Positions 41,916 to 53,165 of a DNA stretch of 64,000 bases are shown piece by piece. Positions within the stretch are counted from its first letter, which is position 1, and each line of letters starts with the position of its first letter. Below the pieces are notes generated by a model that was not told the DNA's origin, ran no database searches, and saw only the letters and a list, made by a program, of their open reading frames with translations. Origin of the DNA: Asterella californica (Eukaryota; Streptophyta; Marchantiopsida; Marchantiales; Aytoniaceae); assembly GCA_036924285.1 (NCBI GenBank), contig JAYKYS010000015.1:8246001-8310000 (forward strand), given 5' to 3'. Made by a program: the position numbers and the translations under genes.

Positions 41916-42609
41916 GAATGTTATGAACGTTTCGATCAACAAACTTTGACAGGGCATAGATGCCAACTCAGAGATGATCTCTTTGTATGTAATATCTTAA
42001 TAGAGAGATTATTCTACAGGCTACCTACTGGCTTTGGTTTCATCTCATTCTGAGTTACGGTTGAGGAGTGACAGCGAGGTGAAGTTAAGAGGTTTTTTTG
42101 CTCAAAAAAGGCGTAAGATTTAAGATTGTTTGGAGAACAGGTCGACCTGGAGACTTTGCAAGTGCTTCAGAGCACTCTATCATGAGTATGGAGAGTTGTT
42201 GACAGTATTTCCTGTGTTTGGATCCTCTCCATACTCGCATGCCTGTTTGTACGCCCAGTTGGTTTGGTTTGGATTTGTGTGCGGGCGTTGCGCTTAGTTT
42301 CTTTTCTATTAGGAGTGCTGGTATTTCTCTTGTGGTGAGGCTGGAGTGATGACCAGCAGACCCAAGAGTGCTTGCGGTGATGACAAGAACAGGTTGCCCG
42401 TGCTTGTTACCCCGGTTCTATTCTTAGTCGAGTAAGAGAGAGATCTGCCGAGAGGACGTGAGGATATCGTACCGAGATAGGTTCAGAGTGTACTTGGAGG
42501 TCAGAGAGAGGTTTGGGTGGTTGCTGGTTCTGAGTCACGGAGTGCGACACGTACTCTCTACAGCTAGATACCCGATGTATTCCCAGATAAGAAAGCACGT
42601 CACACGACA

Positions 42610-43483
42610 ACGTCGAGGGCGAAGAAGCTATCGAGGTCGAAGTCGAAGAAGAGGGTACTCCATAGGAGAAGAACGAGAACGATGATATACCAAATGTCAC
42701 TTCTTCTTCGACAATCGAGGAGGTCCAACAACTCAACTCTTCGGCGAAGTATATACAAGAGGTAGTCGTACAGTTACTCTATGCCTTAGAGAGTAACAAG
42801 GGAACTTACGAGAAAGTCGTTGGATGATAGTTGAACTTGGCTGAATTAGTTCAGACGATGCACTTCGACCGAGGAAACTGGTTACAGGAGAAAGAGAACC
42901 TACGCACAGCAGTTCTTGAAGCGAAGAAGGAGGTAGTGATGACGAAGTCAAAAACTTGACTTCAGCGTGCGACGAGGTACTTTAGCAGAAGTTGGAACAA
43001 GAGAAAGAGCAAGAGAAGGTTCTTTCACTTGTAAAGAAAGAGTTAGATGAGATGCGTCTGCAGAGGAATCAGAATCAAGACATCGTCGCAAAGATGACCA
43101 AGGAGATCGAAGATCTAAAGCGGCGATGTGTGAAGAGCAAGGAGCAAAATGCACAACTTCGGAGTAGGGTCGAGCCAACGCTGAAGAACTACTTCGCCAC
43201 CGACTTGGATACTTCGGAGTTGAAGATTCTTCAAGATATTAGACAGGAGTTAGGAGTAGTAGATATAGAGGGTTCTTCGGCGAAGAACCGAGTAGCTAGG
43301 GTAGGACAAAGAGTAGTTAGAGAACTCCGAGAGGTTAGAACGACTATTGAGTTCTCGGTTAGCGAGATAGCTAGGGAGTTAGCGTTAGGATCTGATGTCG
43401 TTCTGAGTACAAGCCTTCATTCGACGGACCAGATGTACACTCGACTTCTTAGGAAGAAGATCCGTCATCTTCGAGAAAATTAG
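42610..43483 (+). pseudogene. Element Y: X-like protein gene, coiled-coil C-terminal part
   Basis: Continues the Y gene after Q. Acidic start (EGEEAIEVEVEEEG), then in shifting frames a long alpha-helical region: QEVVVQLLYALESN, NWLQEKENLRTAVLEAKKEV, and from 42,992 an open frame of 163 codons with a heptad-like coiled coil (EQEKVLSLVKKELDEM, IVAKMTKEIEDLKRR, ENAQLRSR-type) ending KIRHLREN at 43,483. Adjacent stops TGA-TAG at about 42,826-42,831 break it. The layout (N-terminal domain, acidic linker, coiled coil) is that of the X protein, but the coiled-coil sequence itself is not obviously alike. Confidence 0.6.
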
Positions 43484-44241
43484 TATATAAGCGTTGTGTT
43501 TTTCGTGTTCAGTACCTCTATGTGTTTGTTATTTGGATTTTCTATTTCCTAAGTTTATGGAGCCATTGTGTGTTTGTCAACTTCGGAGATTTACCTACGA
43601 AGTATCGTAGTTTGTTGTGATAGGAATTAGTTTGGGTGCCGAAGGCCTTGCTGTTTGACACCTGAAATCAGAGTAAGAAGTTTACAGCGAAGTCTGAGAA
43701 TAGACCAGCACCTGCGAGGTTAGAAAGAAGTACTACTACAAAGAAGTTTTTAGACGAAGTTGACTTTGGAGGAAGTTGTTCTTTAGTGAAGACACTTTAG
43801 AAGAAGTTGAACCTTGTACTTCGGCGGAAGAAGAGTCTTCTCGTCATAGTTTTCCGAGAGCAGTAGTAGTAAAGATAACTTAGTGTGAAGATACTGAGTG
43901 TTTATGGTGTTAGAGGCTACTTAGTAGCACTTCAGTAGTACTTCTTCGTTGTGACATTTACCTCCGTGGCTCTGTATCTCTGTTGTTTATCTTTTCTTGA
44001 GGTCCTTGACCTGTTTAGTACATCTTATGTTATTTGTCAAGATTATCAACTCTGTCTTGTTGGATAGACCTGAGTTTGATCTCTACGGGGACTGATTTTT
44101 GCCCGTGAGAATAAAGGATAACCATAAAGAATCACCTTTGTCACATGTTTACTACTTTTGGATGATCTTTACTTGCATCTTTGTGAGTTCGATCTTTAAA
44201 TTACTATTTTCGAGCATTTTTTCATTTTCTTGTGTGTTACA
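43484..44241 (+). other. Element Y: 3' non-coding tail
   Basis: About 760 bp from the stop of the Y gene to the element end GTGTTACA. It has many ACTTCGG/CGAAGT words in its first half and a T-rich last 150 bp. No gene. Confidence 0.5.
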
Positions 44242-44246
44242 ACTTA

Positions 44247-44600
44247 ACCAAACTAGACTTACGGAGCGTTATAACCAGATCCGGATTGCCCATGAAGATG
44301 TGGAAAAAACTGCTTTTCGAACAAGATATGGTCACTTTGAATATTTAGTGAGGTCATTCGAGCTCACAAATACATAAGTCATCTTTATGGATCCGATGAA
44401 CGACATATTCTCTCCTTGCTTAGACAGATCAGTTGTTGTGTTTCTTGACCACATTCTAGTCTAGAGCAAAACTATGAGGAAACATAGGCAACATTTGAAA
44501 GAGGTCCTACAAGTACTTCGTAATAATAAATTGTACGTCAAAATTTCAAAGTGTGAATTTGACAAGACATGTGTGGATTACTTAAGACACGGAGTGAGTG
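44247..44600 (+). pseudogene. Element D: remainder of reverse transcriptase
   Basis: Resumes after [43 protein letters not shown] (standard: MPFGLTNAP), then the palm motif VVVFLDHILV, where the catalytic Y-x-D-D has become F-L-D-H, and the thumb KEVLQVLRNNKLYVK. Stops and one base loss (RSGYN to RS-YN) show decay. Confidence 0.75.
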
Positions 44601-46012
44601 TAGAAGGCATACAAGTCATAACCAGATAAGGTAGCAGTCATTCAACAGTGGAAAGCTCCAGAAGATCAAACTCAAACTTTAAGTGCTTCTGGGGATTGAC
44701 AAGATTCTATTGTAGATTTGTTAAGAATTTTGCCAAGATTTCACAACCACTAATGCTTTGTTGTGCAAAGGAAAACAATGGATGTGAAGAGAAGCATAGA
44801 AAATAGGTTTTCAAGCACTGAAGACCGCACTAGTATATGCTCCGATCATCAAATGATACCACTCAAAGAGACCTATGAAGTTGGCAACAGATGCATCATG
44901 CATTGTAGTGGGAGCTATGCTGTAGCAAGAATGGGAGGATGGTTGGCATCCAATTGTATACTTTTCACGAAAGTTGCTACCAGCAGAACGAAACTATCAC
45001 ACTACCAAGAGAGAAGAGTTGGTCATTGTCTTCGTCACGAAGCATTTGAAGCATTATATAGGGGAGAAGGTTTTTGTGATCGAGATAAACCGCAAACCTA
45101 TTTAGTCTATTTGGATATGCAAAAAGATCTCCAAAGAGACAAATCGTTGAGTAGAAAAGAGACAAGGAGTCAACATGATCGTCACCTATGTTGAGGATAA
45201 GAAGTAAATTTCTGATGCATTAATTCGCATGCCTAACTTGCATAACATGATCTTTGAAGTCAAGGTGAATTCTGACTTCTAGACAAAATTGATCAAAAGC
45301 ACAGAGTGAGTGCAGAAGACATACAAGTCATAACCGGATAAGATAGCAGTCATTCAACAATGAAAAGCTCCAGAAGATCAAACTCAAACTTAACTGCTTC
45401 TTGGGATTGACAAGATTCTATTGTATATTTGTTAAGAATTTTGTCAAGACTTCACAACCACTAATCTTTGTTATGCAAAAGAAAACAATGGATGTGAAGA
45501 GAAGCATAGAAAATAGGTTTTCAAGCACTGAAGACCGCACTATTATATGCTCCGATCCTCAAATGATACCACTCAAAGAGACATATGAAGTTGGCAACAG
45601 ATGCATCATGCACTGTAGTGGGGGCTATGCTGTAGCAAGAATGGGAGGATGGTTGGCATCTAATTGCATACTTTTCACAAAAGTTGCTACCAACAGAACG
45701 AAATTATCACACTACCAACAGAAAAGAGTTGGTCATTGTCCTCGTCACGAAGCATTTGAAGCACTATTTAATGGAGAAGGTTTTTGTGATCAAGATAAAC
45801 CGCAAACCTATTTAGTCTATTTGGATATGCAAAAAGATCTCCAAAGAGACAAATCGTTGGGTAGAAAAGAGACAACGAGGCAACATGACTGTCACCTATG
45901 TTGAGGATAAGAAGTAAATTTCTGATGTATTAATTCGCATGCCTAACTTGCATAACATGATCTTTGAAGTCAAGGTGAATTCTGAATTCTAGACAAAATT
46001 GATCAGAAGCAC
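44590..46012 (+). pseudogene. Element D: RNase H segment, duplicated in tandem (2 x ~710 bp)
   Basis: Units 44,590-45,299 and 45,300-46,012 are about 95% alike with a 710-bp offset (GAAAACAATGG at 44,771 and 45,481). In one frame they encode RNase H pieces: KLATDASCIVVGAML, HPIVYFSRKLLPAERNYH, TKHLKHY, KPI. Another frame is open for 143 and 167 codons but gives a cysteine-rich sequence with no family likeness, so it is a shadow of RNase H. The duplication happened after the element had already decayed or during decay. Confidence 0.75.
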
Positions 46013-49000
46013 GGATATGATATATAATATACAATGTCAATGATCTATTATTAAATAAGCATAACTTAGTCTACCTTCCACACTTAATAATGTAATATCA
46101 TTGATACTCCAGAAGTACTAGTGATACTTAATTTAAGGTTTAAGGTTTAAAACCTTAAATCTTCACGGACCTACTAATGATGTACATTGGGTACCTGAGG
46201 AAAGTGTCTGTCAACTGTTGTTCTTTCTATTGAAAAAGAAATGCACCCATTGGATCTTTTATCATTGAAATCATATATGGAAGCAAGGAAATCAAGAATT
46301 AATCAAGTAGGGTTTGCAAAAGATACGGGAACCATCGCAAATGCTCTGTGAAATTTTTGGAGCATCAAAAGAGATACAACGTGAAAACTGAAATATTCAA
46401 GATACATGTTACTCGTATTTCAACAAAGAAGAAAAATAGTGATGGAATCACCAGTTCTACACACAAGAAGATACAACATGAAAACTGGTTAAATGTTGTT
46501 CGTTCATATTATCATCGAGTTGACGATGACTAAGTGTTAGAAGTGGTTTCAGTTCTTCAAGAAAAACTATCAAGGCCCATGTTGTCATAACAGTCAGAGA
46601 GATGGAGCAAAAGGTGTTTGGAGAAAAAAGCATGACCACAACAAGCAAGAACGAAGAATTCTACATACGACAGACTACATAAGATTGGCGATATAAAAGA
46701 TTTAGTTGTGGATAATAGTTAGCAGTTTTAGCAGAGAATGATCAGTCATTTTGGGTTTGTAAGGTCTTCTTTTCATCATTCGTGATGAGAGAAAGAATCT
46801 GTAGGGTTGTGATCCAATGGTATGCAACAGAATCTTCAGATCCTTATGTTGATAAATACTTTCTAGAGAAACGAAAAGTTGTCCGTAGCAGAGGGAGACT
46901 AATTTTGTACAAGCAAGAAATCAATATTTCTGAAATACAAATTCTGGCTTTTGATTTTCTTCTAACCGCAAACAGTCGGTTGCGAAAGGTCATCATCACA
47001 CAGATAGAAATTAGGTGTTTTGTTTAGAACAAGAGATAGCACTTGAAATTGGAATATGAGATGAGAACGAACATGATGATGAAGATAATGAGATTGTTGG
47101 TGACACGGTAGAAGAGTCAGAATCAGATGGGTCAGATCATTTCCAAAGCAGTCGTAGGAGAGTAAAATAATATGCCGAGATATCATGGAATTTGAACTAG
47201 TGATAGTTTTTACTGCAATGCATTATAGAACTCATTAGAATCTTCACAATCATATGATATCGAATAGAACTTCAATTAAATCTTATGCGCAAAATATATC
47301 TGAAATGATACATCTTAGAAATTCATGCATTCGAAGGAGATCTATCTCTAAAGCGACCCAACGTTTCTCTATTTTGCACCATCGATCCATGAAGTTCATG
47401 AGCTAACGTTTGATATATCTGAAGCAAGAATCATTATCTCACCGTTCATTCACAAACTTCTGTATGGAAATCAATGTGCTATCTCGATGCAATATAATTT
47501 TTAAGAGTTATAGTTTTCGAGTCGGAACCATTCTCCAGTATATGAAAAAATTATATCATTACGAAATGAAGTGAAAGTAAGCTTTTGCATGAAGATACGA
47601 TTGCGCAGCCTCACATGAAATCTCTGAGGGTTGTTGCAGAAAATTATAACCACTAGATAATAAAAAATTACCAAAATACTTGATTTAGAAATCAAGTAAA
47701 ATTGCAGAAATATATTACATCCGAGAAGAGTTCAAAAAAGATCTGAGTTATGGATAATTTTCAATTTAAGAGAAATTGTGCAACTTCCGCAGCCGCAGAA
47801 ATTTACAAATAAGTTCGATTTTATCCTAGATGAACTCAGATTTTGACTTCGAGTTCTTATTTCGATTAACAAGTACCTGATTGTTATTAGGGTATGTTTA
47901 TAGCTAAAAACATGTGTCTCTAGTATCAAAAAAATGTAATTTTTAAGAATCCTCTTCTTGATGCATTCTAGACTCTTAGTTTACTTATGACCATTTTGGT
48001 ACCCATCATAATCATATCTTAGACATATATGTGAACTATACTCAACCGTCATTGTTTCCAACTAAGCTTCAAGGCATATCTATTGTCCTCCTCGACATAT
48101 GGACACAAAAATGAGTCTGGTTATGCTCGACATCACAAACTTGTTTTGTATATTGATTTAGTAACACCACAAAAATTGCTACTAGCACTAGGTTTGGATT
48201 CCGCAACACATTCACTAGTACTTGGAGTGCAAATGAAATCCATTGGGTCAAATAATTATCATCTCAGGCATGCTCAACTCATTCAATTCTAACATGTTTA
48301 TTGCTAGTACCTTTCACCTTAGCTGTAATCAACCACATGTTCATTAGTCACCTTGCTTATTCACCTTCTTGGTTTTCCAGTAGCATGCTGCGTCCGGGGG
48401 TGCACTATTTTCCCAGACTGCTTAGGAAAGGAAGAATCACTTTTCGATGTTTTTCTTTTTTTTCGTACTTGTTCTATCCTTGCTTGTCATTTATCACAAT
48501 ATGAGTACTTGACACCGAAATTTAAGGTTTCTCGTCATGCCCCTTTTTCTCGTTCTCTTTTACAGATCTTCGTACTATCCATGTATTATTCACTCTGGCT
48601 TGTGTATTTTTCTCATGAAAGAAGAACATTTTTTACGGTCCTTTTATGTACAAGGGTGCTCGAACTCTAGACCTTGGACCTGTTAATGAGCACAATTTTC
48701 ACTGTGCTAATTCAAATGTTTGTAAGGCTGACTGACTTTTTGACCTGATAACGTTACGCACGAGGTCAGGCCAGACGTACCAAGACCGCGCCACTTCCGT
48801 GCACATCCGGCCCTACTCAATGAAAACTCGTCGTTTGCTAACCGAGAAAAAAGATGTTTCGTTGTAACAGTTTTCTCCAGCCGTTTTCCCCTCCGTCTTC
48901 TTTAAGTTATCGCTATTTACGCGGTAGCTAACCCCCTTTTTCTCTCTACGTCTGTCGTCCCCATTCCGCGATTGAGATGCATATTAGTCACCCACAATCT

Positions 49001-51170
49001 GCTCGAGAATAAAACTGTCTATGTCATTCAGTCCACGGACGCTAAACTTGAAGGGAATGATGTCCAATGAGTATTTACCATCTCCAATATCTACCACCTA
49101 TGTTTCTGCACTATCATAAACTCTAATCAAAAGTTGCATTACAAAAATGCAACTTGAAACTTGAAACACCAACACCGACAAGACGGTAAAAAACCGTCTT
49201 GTTGTGCCATCCACATCTATCATACTCTTCAACTGTCGTTTTCTCATTATAACAATGATAACCATCAATGAATACCTAAAATTGATCCATAACCTCAATC
49301 TCAATGCCACACCATGGATAATTATCACTGAAGGTTTACAAGAAAGAACCAACTCTGATATGTAAAACTGATAATAAAATGGTAAAGTGCATAATGAAAG
49401 ACCTTCGCCTCCATAGAAATATGATAAAAACACTTCCAAGATTGATTAGATATATACTTGTCGACACTAGAGTACATTAAACTGTTATTACATTCGTGAA
49501 CTTGTAGCAACAAGAAGCAAAGTTTAACATACATCAACTTTTCACAATTGCAATTGTTAAAGATCCAACCCTCATGCACAAGCTTCTTATTCATTTCATT
49601 TAAAAAGAATGCGTATATTCTGTCAAGGTTGATTATCGAGTACGTTGTCAATTGTCTGACTCATTCGACTATCAGGACAGTCAATCGTAGACTAAAAGTC
49701 CTTGGAAACAAATGTCGTGTAATGAGAATCAAAGGTAATTAATCACGCACGATTAGGGCACTAATAAACTACAAAGTTGTGTCACTACAAGCTTGAGATA
49801 TCATATGTAAAAGTGTGTTTTAGCTCTAGTATAAATAGATTGATTTTTTCATTTTTATTTGAAAAAGATGTTATCAAATTTCAAAATATAACACAAAGAA
49901 AAAGATATGATAATAAACTCAAAATACCGGTGCTAAAAAGAACCTATATTATCTCTATAGAATAATTGAAATATCACAATGAAATTTTTGTTGAAATTAA
50001 TTCTTAGATTTTTCTCATTGCGAAGAAAGAATATACTTTTAATGCGTAACATTTAGATTATTATATTAGGTCTTAGTCAAGATTTCAAGACCATCATGTG
50101 CATAATTTATTTATGGTTTATGAAATTATTTAATTATACTGAACATAAATATATTTTAAAGTACACTGTTTGTTTTAAAGTACACTGCTTCGATATATTA
50201 ATGTCACATACAACATATATTTACACTTGTTTGAACTAAATTACAGTAAAATAACTATATCTATTCTCATATGTTGATAATCAGACCACGTTATATTGTT
50301 TCTCAAATATATTTTCATGCTAAGACTAAACAGATAAAAGTCCATTATCACTTCATAAGTGAAAAATCGTTATCTAAAGAATAGATCTTAGATTTATTTA
50401 TACACATGAACAAATTGCTGATATTTTCCCAAAGTCTTTGGCTAGAGAAAGGTTGATATTTTCAGGTTGAATCCAGATGTAAAAAGTCATTGATCTGAGT
50501 TTGAAGAGAATACAAGTTCGGATTAACCTTGTAAGATACATATTTGGCTACACAATATTCTAATACCAACAGTAGTTAAATAAACTCTCTAAAGGTATAT
50601 TTCAGATTCCGAGCTCAATACATCTCCAATACAGATTCCGATACGTCTCTCTATATATAACGGATGGTCTATGCCCCTCCGTTGTTTCTTCGTTGGTGGT
50701 AAAATATGCATCCAACGTGTACTTGTAGACGAAAGAAAAGAAAAATGTTTAAATAAATCACATACTAGTTATGGAAAATTAGTTAACAATAGTCTTTAAT
50801 AAACTTTAATAAAAAATATAATTTAGTATAACACAGTGTTACAAAAAAAGTGAGGTTCGACTGAGTTTACAAATTATGACTTGTGGAAAAAATATTTAAA
50901 TTTATTTTATTAAATATTAAATATTAAAATTGAAACTCCTAAGTAAATTTGATTACAAGTGTTAACTTGAGTTACACAAATTCATAAATAATTCAGGCAA
51001 ACAGAAGCTTATTTGGTATTAAGACCTGTGATTTTCACGAATAAACACATTTCAATTTTTAAATTTTAATTTATAACTTTAGTTCTCCAAAAAATATATA
51101 CATGTAAATTAACACTCTTTGCATATTTCTTCTTCTGATCTTTGGAAGAAGTGAATAGTGTGCTTGCTTG
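46013..51170. other. AT-rich DNA without recognisable genes
   Basis: Open frames are short and none carries a motif I can name. A series of plus-strand fragments at 46,348-47,170 (for example WYATESSDPYVDKYFLEKRK) might be an old coding relic. 48,750-48,960 is a more GC-rich block. No tandem array or transposon end was identified. Confidence 0.45.
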
Positions 51171-51174
51171 GAAT

Positions 51175-51191
51175 GATATATATATATATAT
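51175..51191. repeat. (TA)n microsatellite
   Basis: A run of alternating A and T of about 17 bp. Confidence 0.8.
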
Positions 51192-51720
51192 ACATCTCTT
51201 CTTAGTGAATACCTTTGAGTGTGCAGGCTCCTCTCTTGGAGACTACACTTATTCTAACAACTAGTAGCAGAACTCGGAGCTTCTAGTATCACCATCCAGG
51301 TCGGTAAAAATCTCAGCTCCATCTATTTGAGTCGCTAATGTACATACACTGTTTTATATAAGTACAAATGAAACACAAGTGTACACCGCAGCCCCATAGT
51401 AGCATCTCTATCTACAGCGTTTGAATGCATACAAGAAGACTGTTCAAACTGTCTAAACCCTCACCGCAATTGCGGGCAAACTCATCAACTTCAGCAGCAA
51501 CAATTTCGACCGACTAGAAGGCGCTGAACTTGTGATATAATCTATCTCCGAGATCTAGAACAATGGCTATGTCTGTGTCTATTTCTTGAATTAAGAATGG
51601 AAAGAAACTCCTGCAGAGTTTCTAATTTCCCCGATTTCCGCCTTGACGAAAGGAGGCACGTAGTGCGAAGACCTGAGGGACAAATATGGGTCGTTTTACA
51701 CTGCAAACAAGTCGAAATTT

Positions 51721-51795
51721 GCTTGATCATACCCCCAGTACGTTCCGTGAGCTTGATCATACCCCTCTTAACGTTTGGTTGCTTGATCATACCCC
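51721..51795. repeat. Three 30-bp spaced repeats with core GCTTGATCATACCCC
   Basis: The 15-base core occurs at 51,721, 51,751 and 51,781, exactly 30 bp apart. The spacers differ. The ATGATCAAGC side is contained in a minus-strand frame that gives MIKQ/MIKL repeats, but this is too short to be called a gene. It lies about 370 bp beyond the stop codon of the alpha-2/delta-like gene. Confidence 0.85.
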
Positions 51796-52162
51796 TGACG
51801 GATTATTGACAGTCCAACCAGTCATCTTATCTTTTAGTTCATCATTTTAGTACTTTCAACCTCGACTAAATACACTGTAATTCAAAATATTTGACATTAA
51901 GGACGCGTTAGACTATCCATATTCTCATTCCTTTAATATGTGCAGTCTCATATCTGAATAACGTCACAAAGTGACTGGTTGGACAGGCAATAACCCTAAA
52001 CCCTTGGTAGAATATGAGCTCGAGCGTTTGACGTGGAGTATCGTACATACCTCAAGCAGGAACCTTTTTCAATCCAGCTGTTCGTGACGACTTCGGGTTT
52101 CGCGTAATCAGCCAGACCAAAAACGGAACATGGGCAGAACTGAGCCAGGCGTATCTATTGTT

Positions 52163-53165
52163 TCACTTCTCCTGCTGGCTTCGCCTCCCGCACAGGCGAA
52201 GTGAACTTTTCCACGCAAACCTAACAGATGACTGACGAATTTGACGCGGTGTCCCACTGCGCGCGTTTGCTGTATCTTCTTTTTTCGTTCTTGGGCTTGC
52301 TAGTTGCAAAGTAACACTCGACTTTCTAACAAGGGGAGGGCTTAACACCTCCTGTACACCGGAATCACCCTGGACAACTTTTTGCGACGGTCGTCTGCTT
52401 CGCCAAGTCCGAATTCCGACGAGTGACAGAACGATCAGAAATACGGGTCCGAGTATCACACTTGGTATAGTGATGAGCAAGATGCGGCTGATGTCGCTGG
52501 GACTTCCTTCCAAACACCAGGAGCAGCAGAACCTATCTAGAAAATTCTGTTGAGGATCTATTTCCTTATCCGGCTTGCAGATGACGTTGTCCGCTCTCTT
52601 AATGTCGCATGAATCCGTCGAGCTATCCTGCACAAGGAACGTTGCCTCAAAGTTAGTATCAATCGAGATATTAAGCACAGACAGACAGATGCACAGTTAA
52701 TTAGTAGACAGTAAGGATGCTCGAAGATCTCATGCTGACAAAGCTATTATGAAGAAGAATAGTTTGGTCCTTCTCGTGACATCCACGCCAGAGGAAGTTG
52801 CTGATCTAGAAGAGCTCGACAGCTCTGTATGCACTGCAGCGACAGCATTCAAGTCCGATATGGAAGATTCTGGGTTGTCATTCAGATCTGGACAAACCTC
52901 AAGAAGAGCACCGAACCGGATCATGTTCTCAGTCATGCCTACATGCATGTCATTCTCACTCAGTCTAGTTAATTTCTTGAGCACATGAGGTCGAGGTTTA
53001 CATCGTAGACCGTCATCGATCGAAATATGTCTTCAGTAATGTTGGCCACTTCGTCTGTACGGCTGCGCAGTGCCGTCTTGAAATCTTCCAGTATATCGCC
53101 GATTTCCAAGTACAGCACGTCAACTGCTGCAACTCCGAGCAACTTTCTGGGCTCGTTGGAGAACG
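52163..53165 (-). CDS. Alpha-2/delta-like gene: C-terminal exons with membrane segment
   Basis: The exon starting at 53,165 continues Cache in phase: FSNEPRKLLGVAAVDVLYLE, GDILEDFKTALRSR, DIFRSMTVYDVN. Near 52,985 this frame stops, while the next frame opens (LKKLTRLSENDMHVGMTENM, IRFGALLEVC), so either a one-base frameshift or an unusual splice is present. The last exon (52,627-52,163, acceptor TGTGCAG) encodes a Cys-containing stalk, a hydrophobic segment ILLITIPSVILGPVFLIVLS (about residue 60) and a ~85-residue basic, Ser/Arg-rich tail ending at 52,163. A true transmembrane anchor with a cytoplasmic tail is the natural reading. Confidence 0.65.

Larger units (their letters stand above)
40086..42609 (+). 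mobile_element. Solo LTR Q inside the Y gene
   Basis: A 2,524-bp insert starting TGTCGTGTTGTGG, ending CACGTCACACGACA, flanked by ACGT at 40,082-40,085 and 42,610-42,613. Removal with one ACGT restores an open acidic frame in the Y gene. It carries TATAAG at 40,265 and, about 96 nt later, the duplicated-domain ORF. A ~185-bp pair of similar blocks lies at about 41,575-41,730 and 41,755-41,915 (both containing the GGATCATTCC / GAGTTTGGTTGA stretch), a tandem duplication in the U5 part. Confidence 0.85.
36178..44241 (+). mobile_element. Element Y: insertion encoding an X-like coiled-coil protein, carrying P and Q
   Basis: Flanked by ACTTA at 36,173-36,177 and 44,242-44,246, inside D's RT. Ends are TATGAAGC and GTGTTACA: the right end fits an LTR (CA), while the left lacks a clean TG. 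Without P and Q it is about 3.1 kb. Its one gene (39,143-40,085 plus 42,610-43,483) encodes a protein homologous to the X protein. There is no pol, primer binding site or detectable LTR pair. Like X it is best described as a gene-carrying LTR-like or non-autonomous retroelement. Confidence 0.7.
33545..46150 (+). mobile_element. Element D: decayed plus-strand Ty3/gypsy element, split by Y
   Basis: Order on the plus strand: TATA box (33,778), leader ORF relic, gag, degenerate knuckle, protease relic, RT start, [Y at 36,178-44,241], RT remainder, RNase H (duplicated in tandem). A 5-bp duplication ACTTA joins the halves: KYL...TKLDLRS reads across it. Stops and frameshifts are everywhere. Integrase and a 3' LTR are not recognisable. 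The right limit is set where RNase H similarity ends and is approximate, and the left limit is where the LTR of A' ends. Confidence 0.7.

Noticed and set aside
36516..42609. P and Q as the two LTRs of one element with the Y gene as its internal region
   Set aside because: Each has its own ACGT duplication, P and Q differ strongly in the middle, there is no primer site after P, and excising Q alone restores an open acidic frame continuing into the coiled coil at 42,610.
44763..45904. Two similar 143- and 167-codon open frames (Cys-rich, MDVKRSIENRFSS...)
   Set aside because: They are an alternative frame of the tandemly duplicated RNase H segment of element D. Recognisable RNase H motifs are in the neighbouring frame, so these are shadows, not a new gene family.
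51721..51795. CRISPR-like array
   Set aside because: Only three 15-bp cores with 15-bp spacers in a eukaryotic sequence, and no cas genes.
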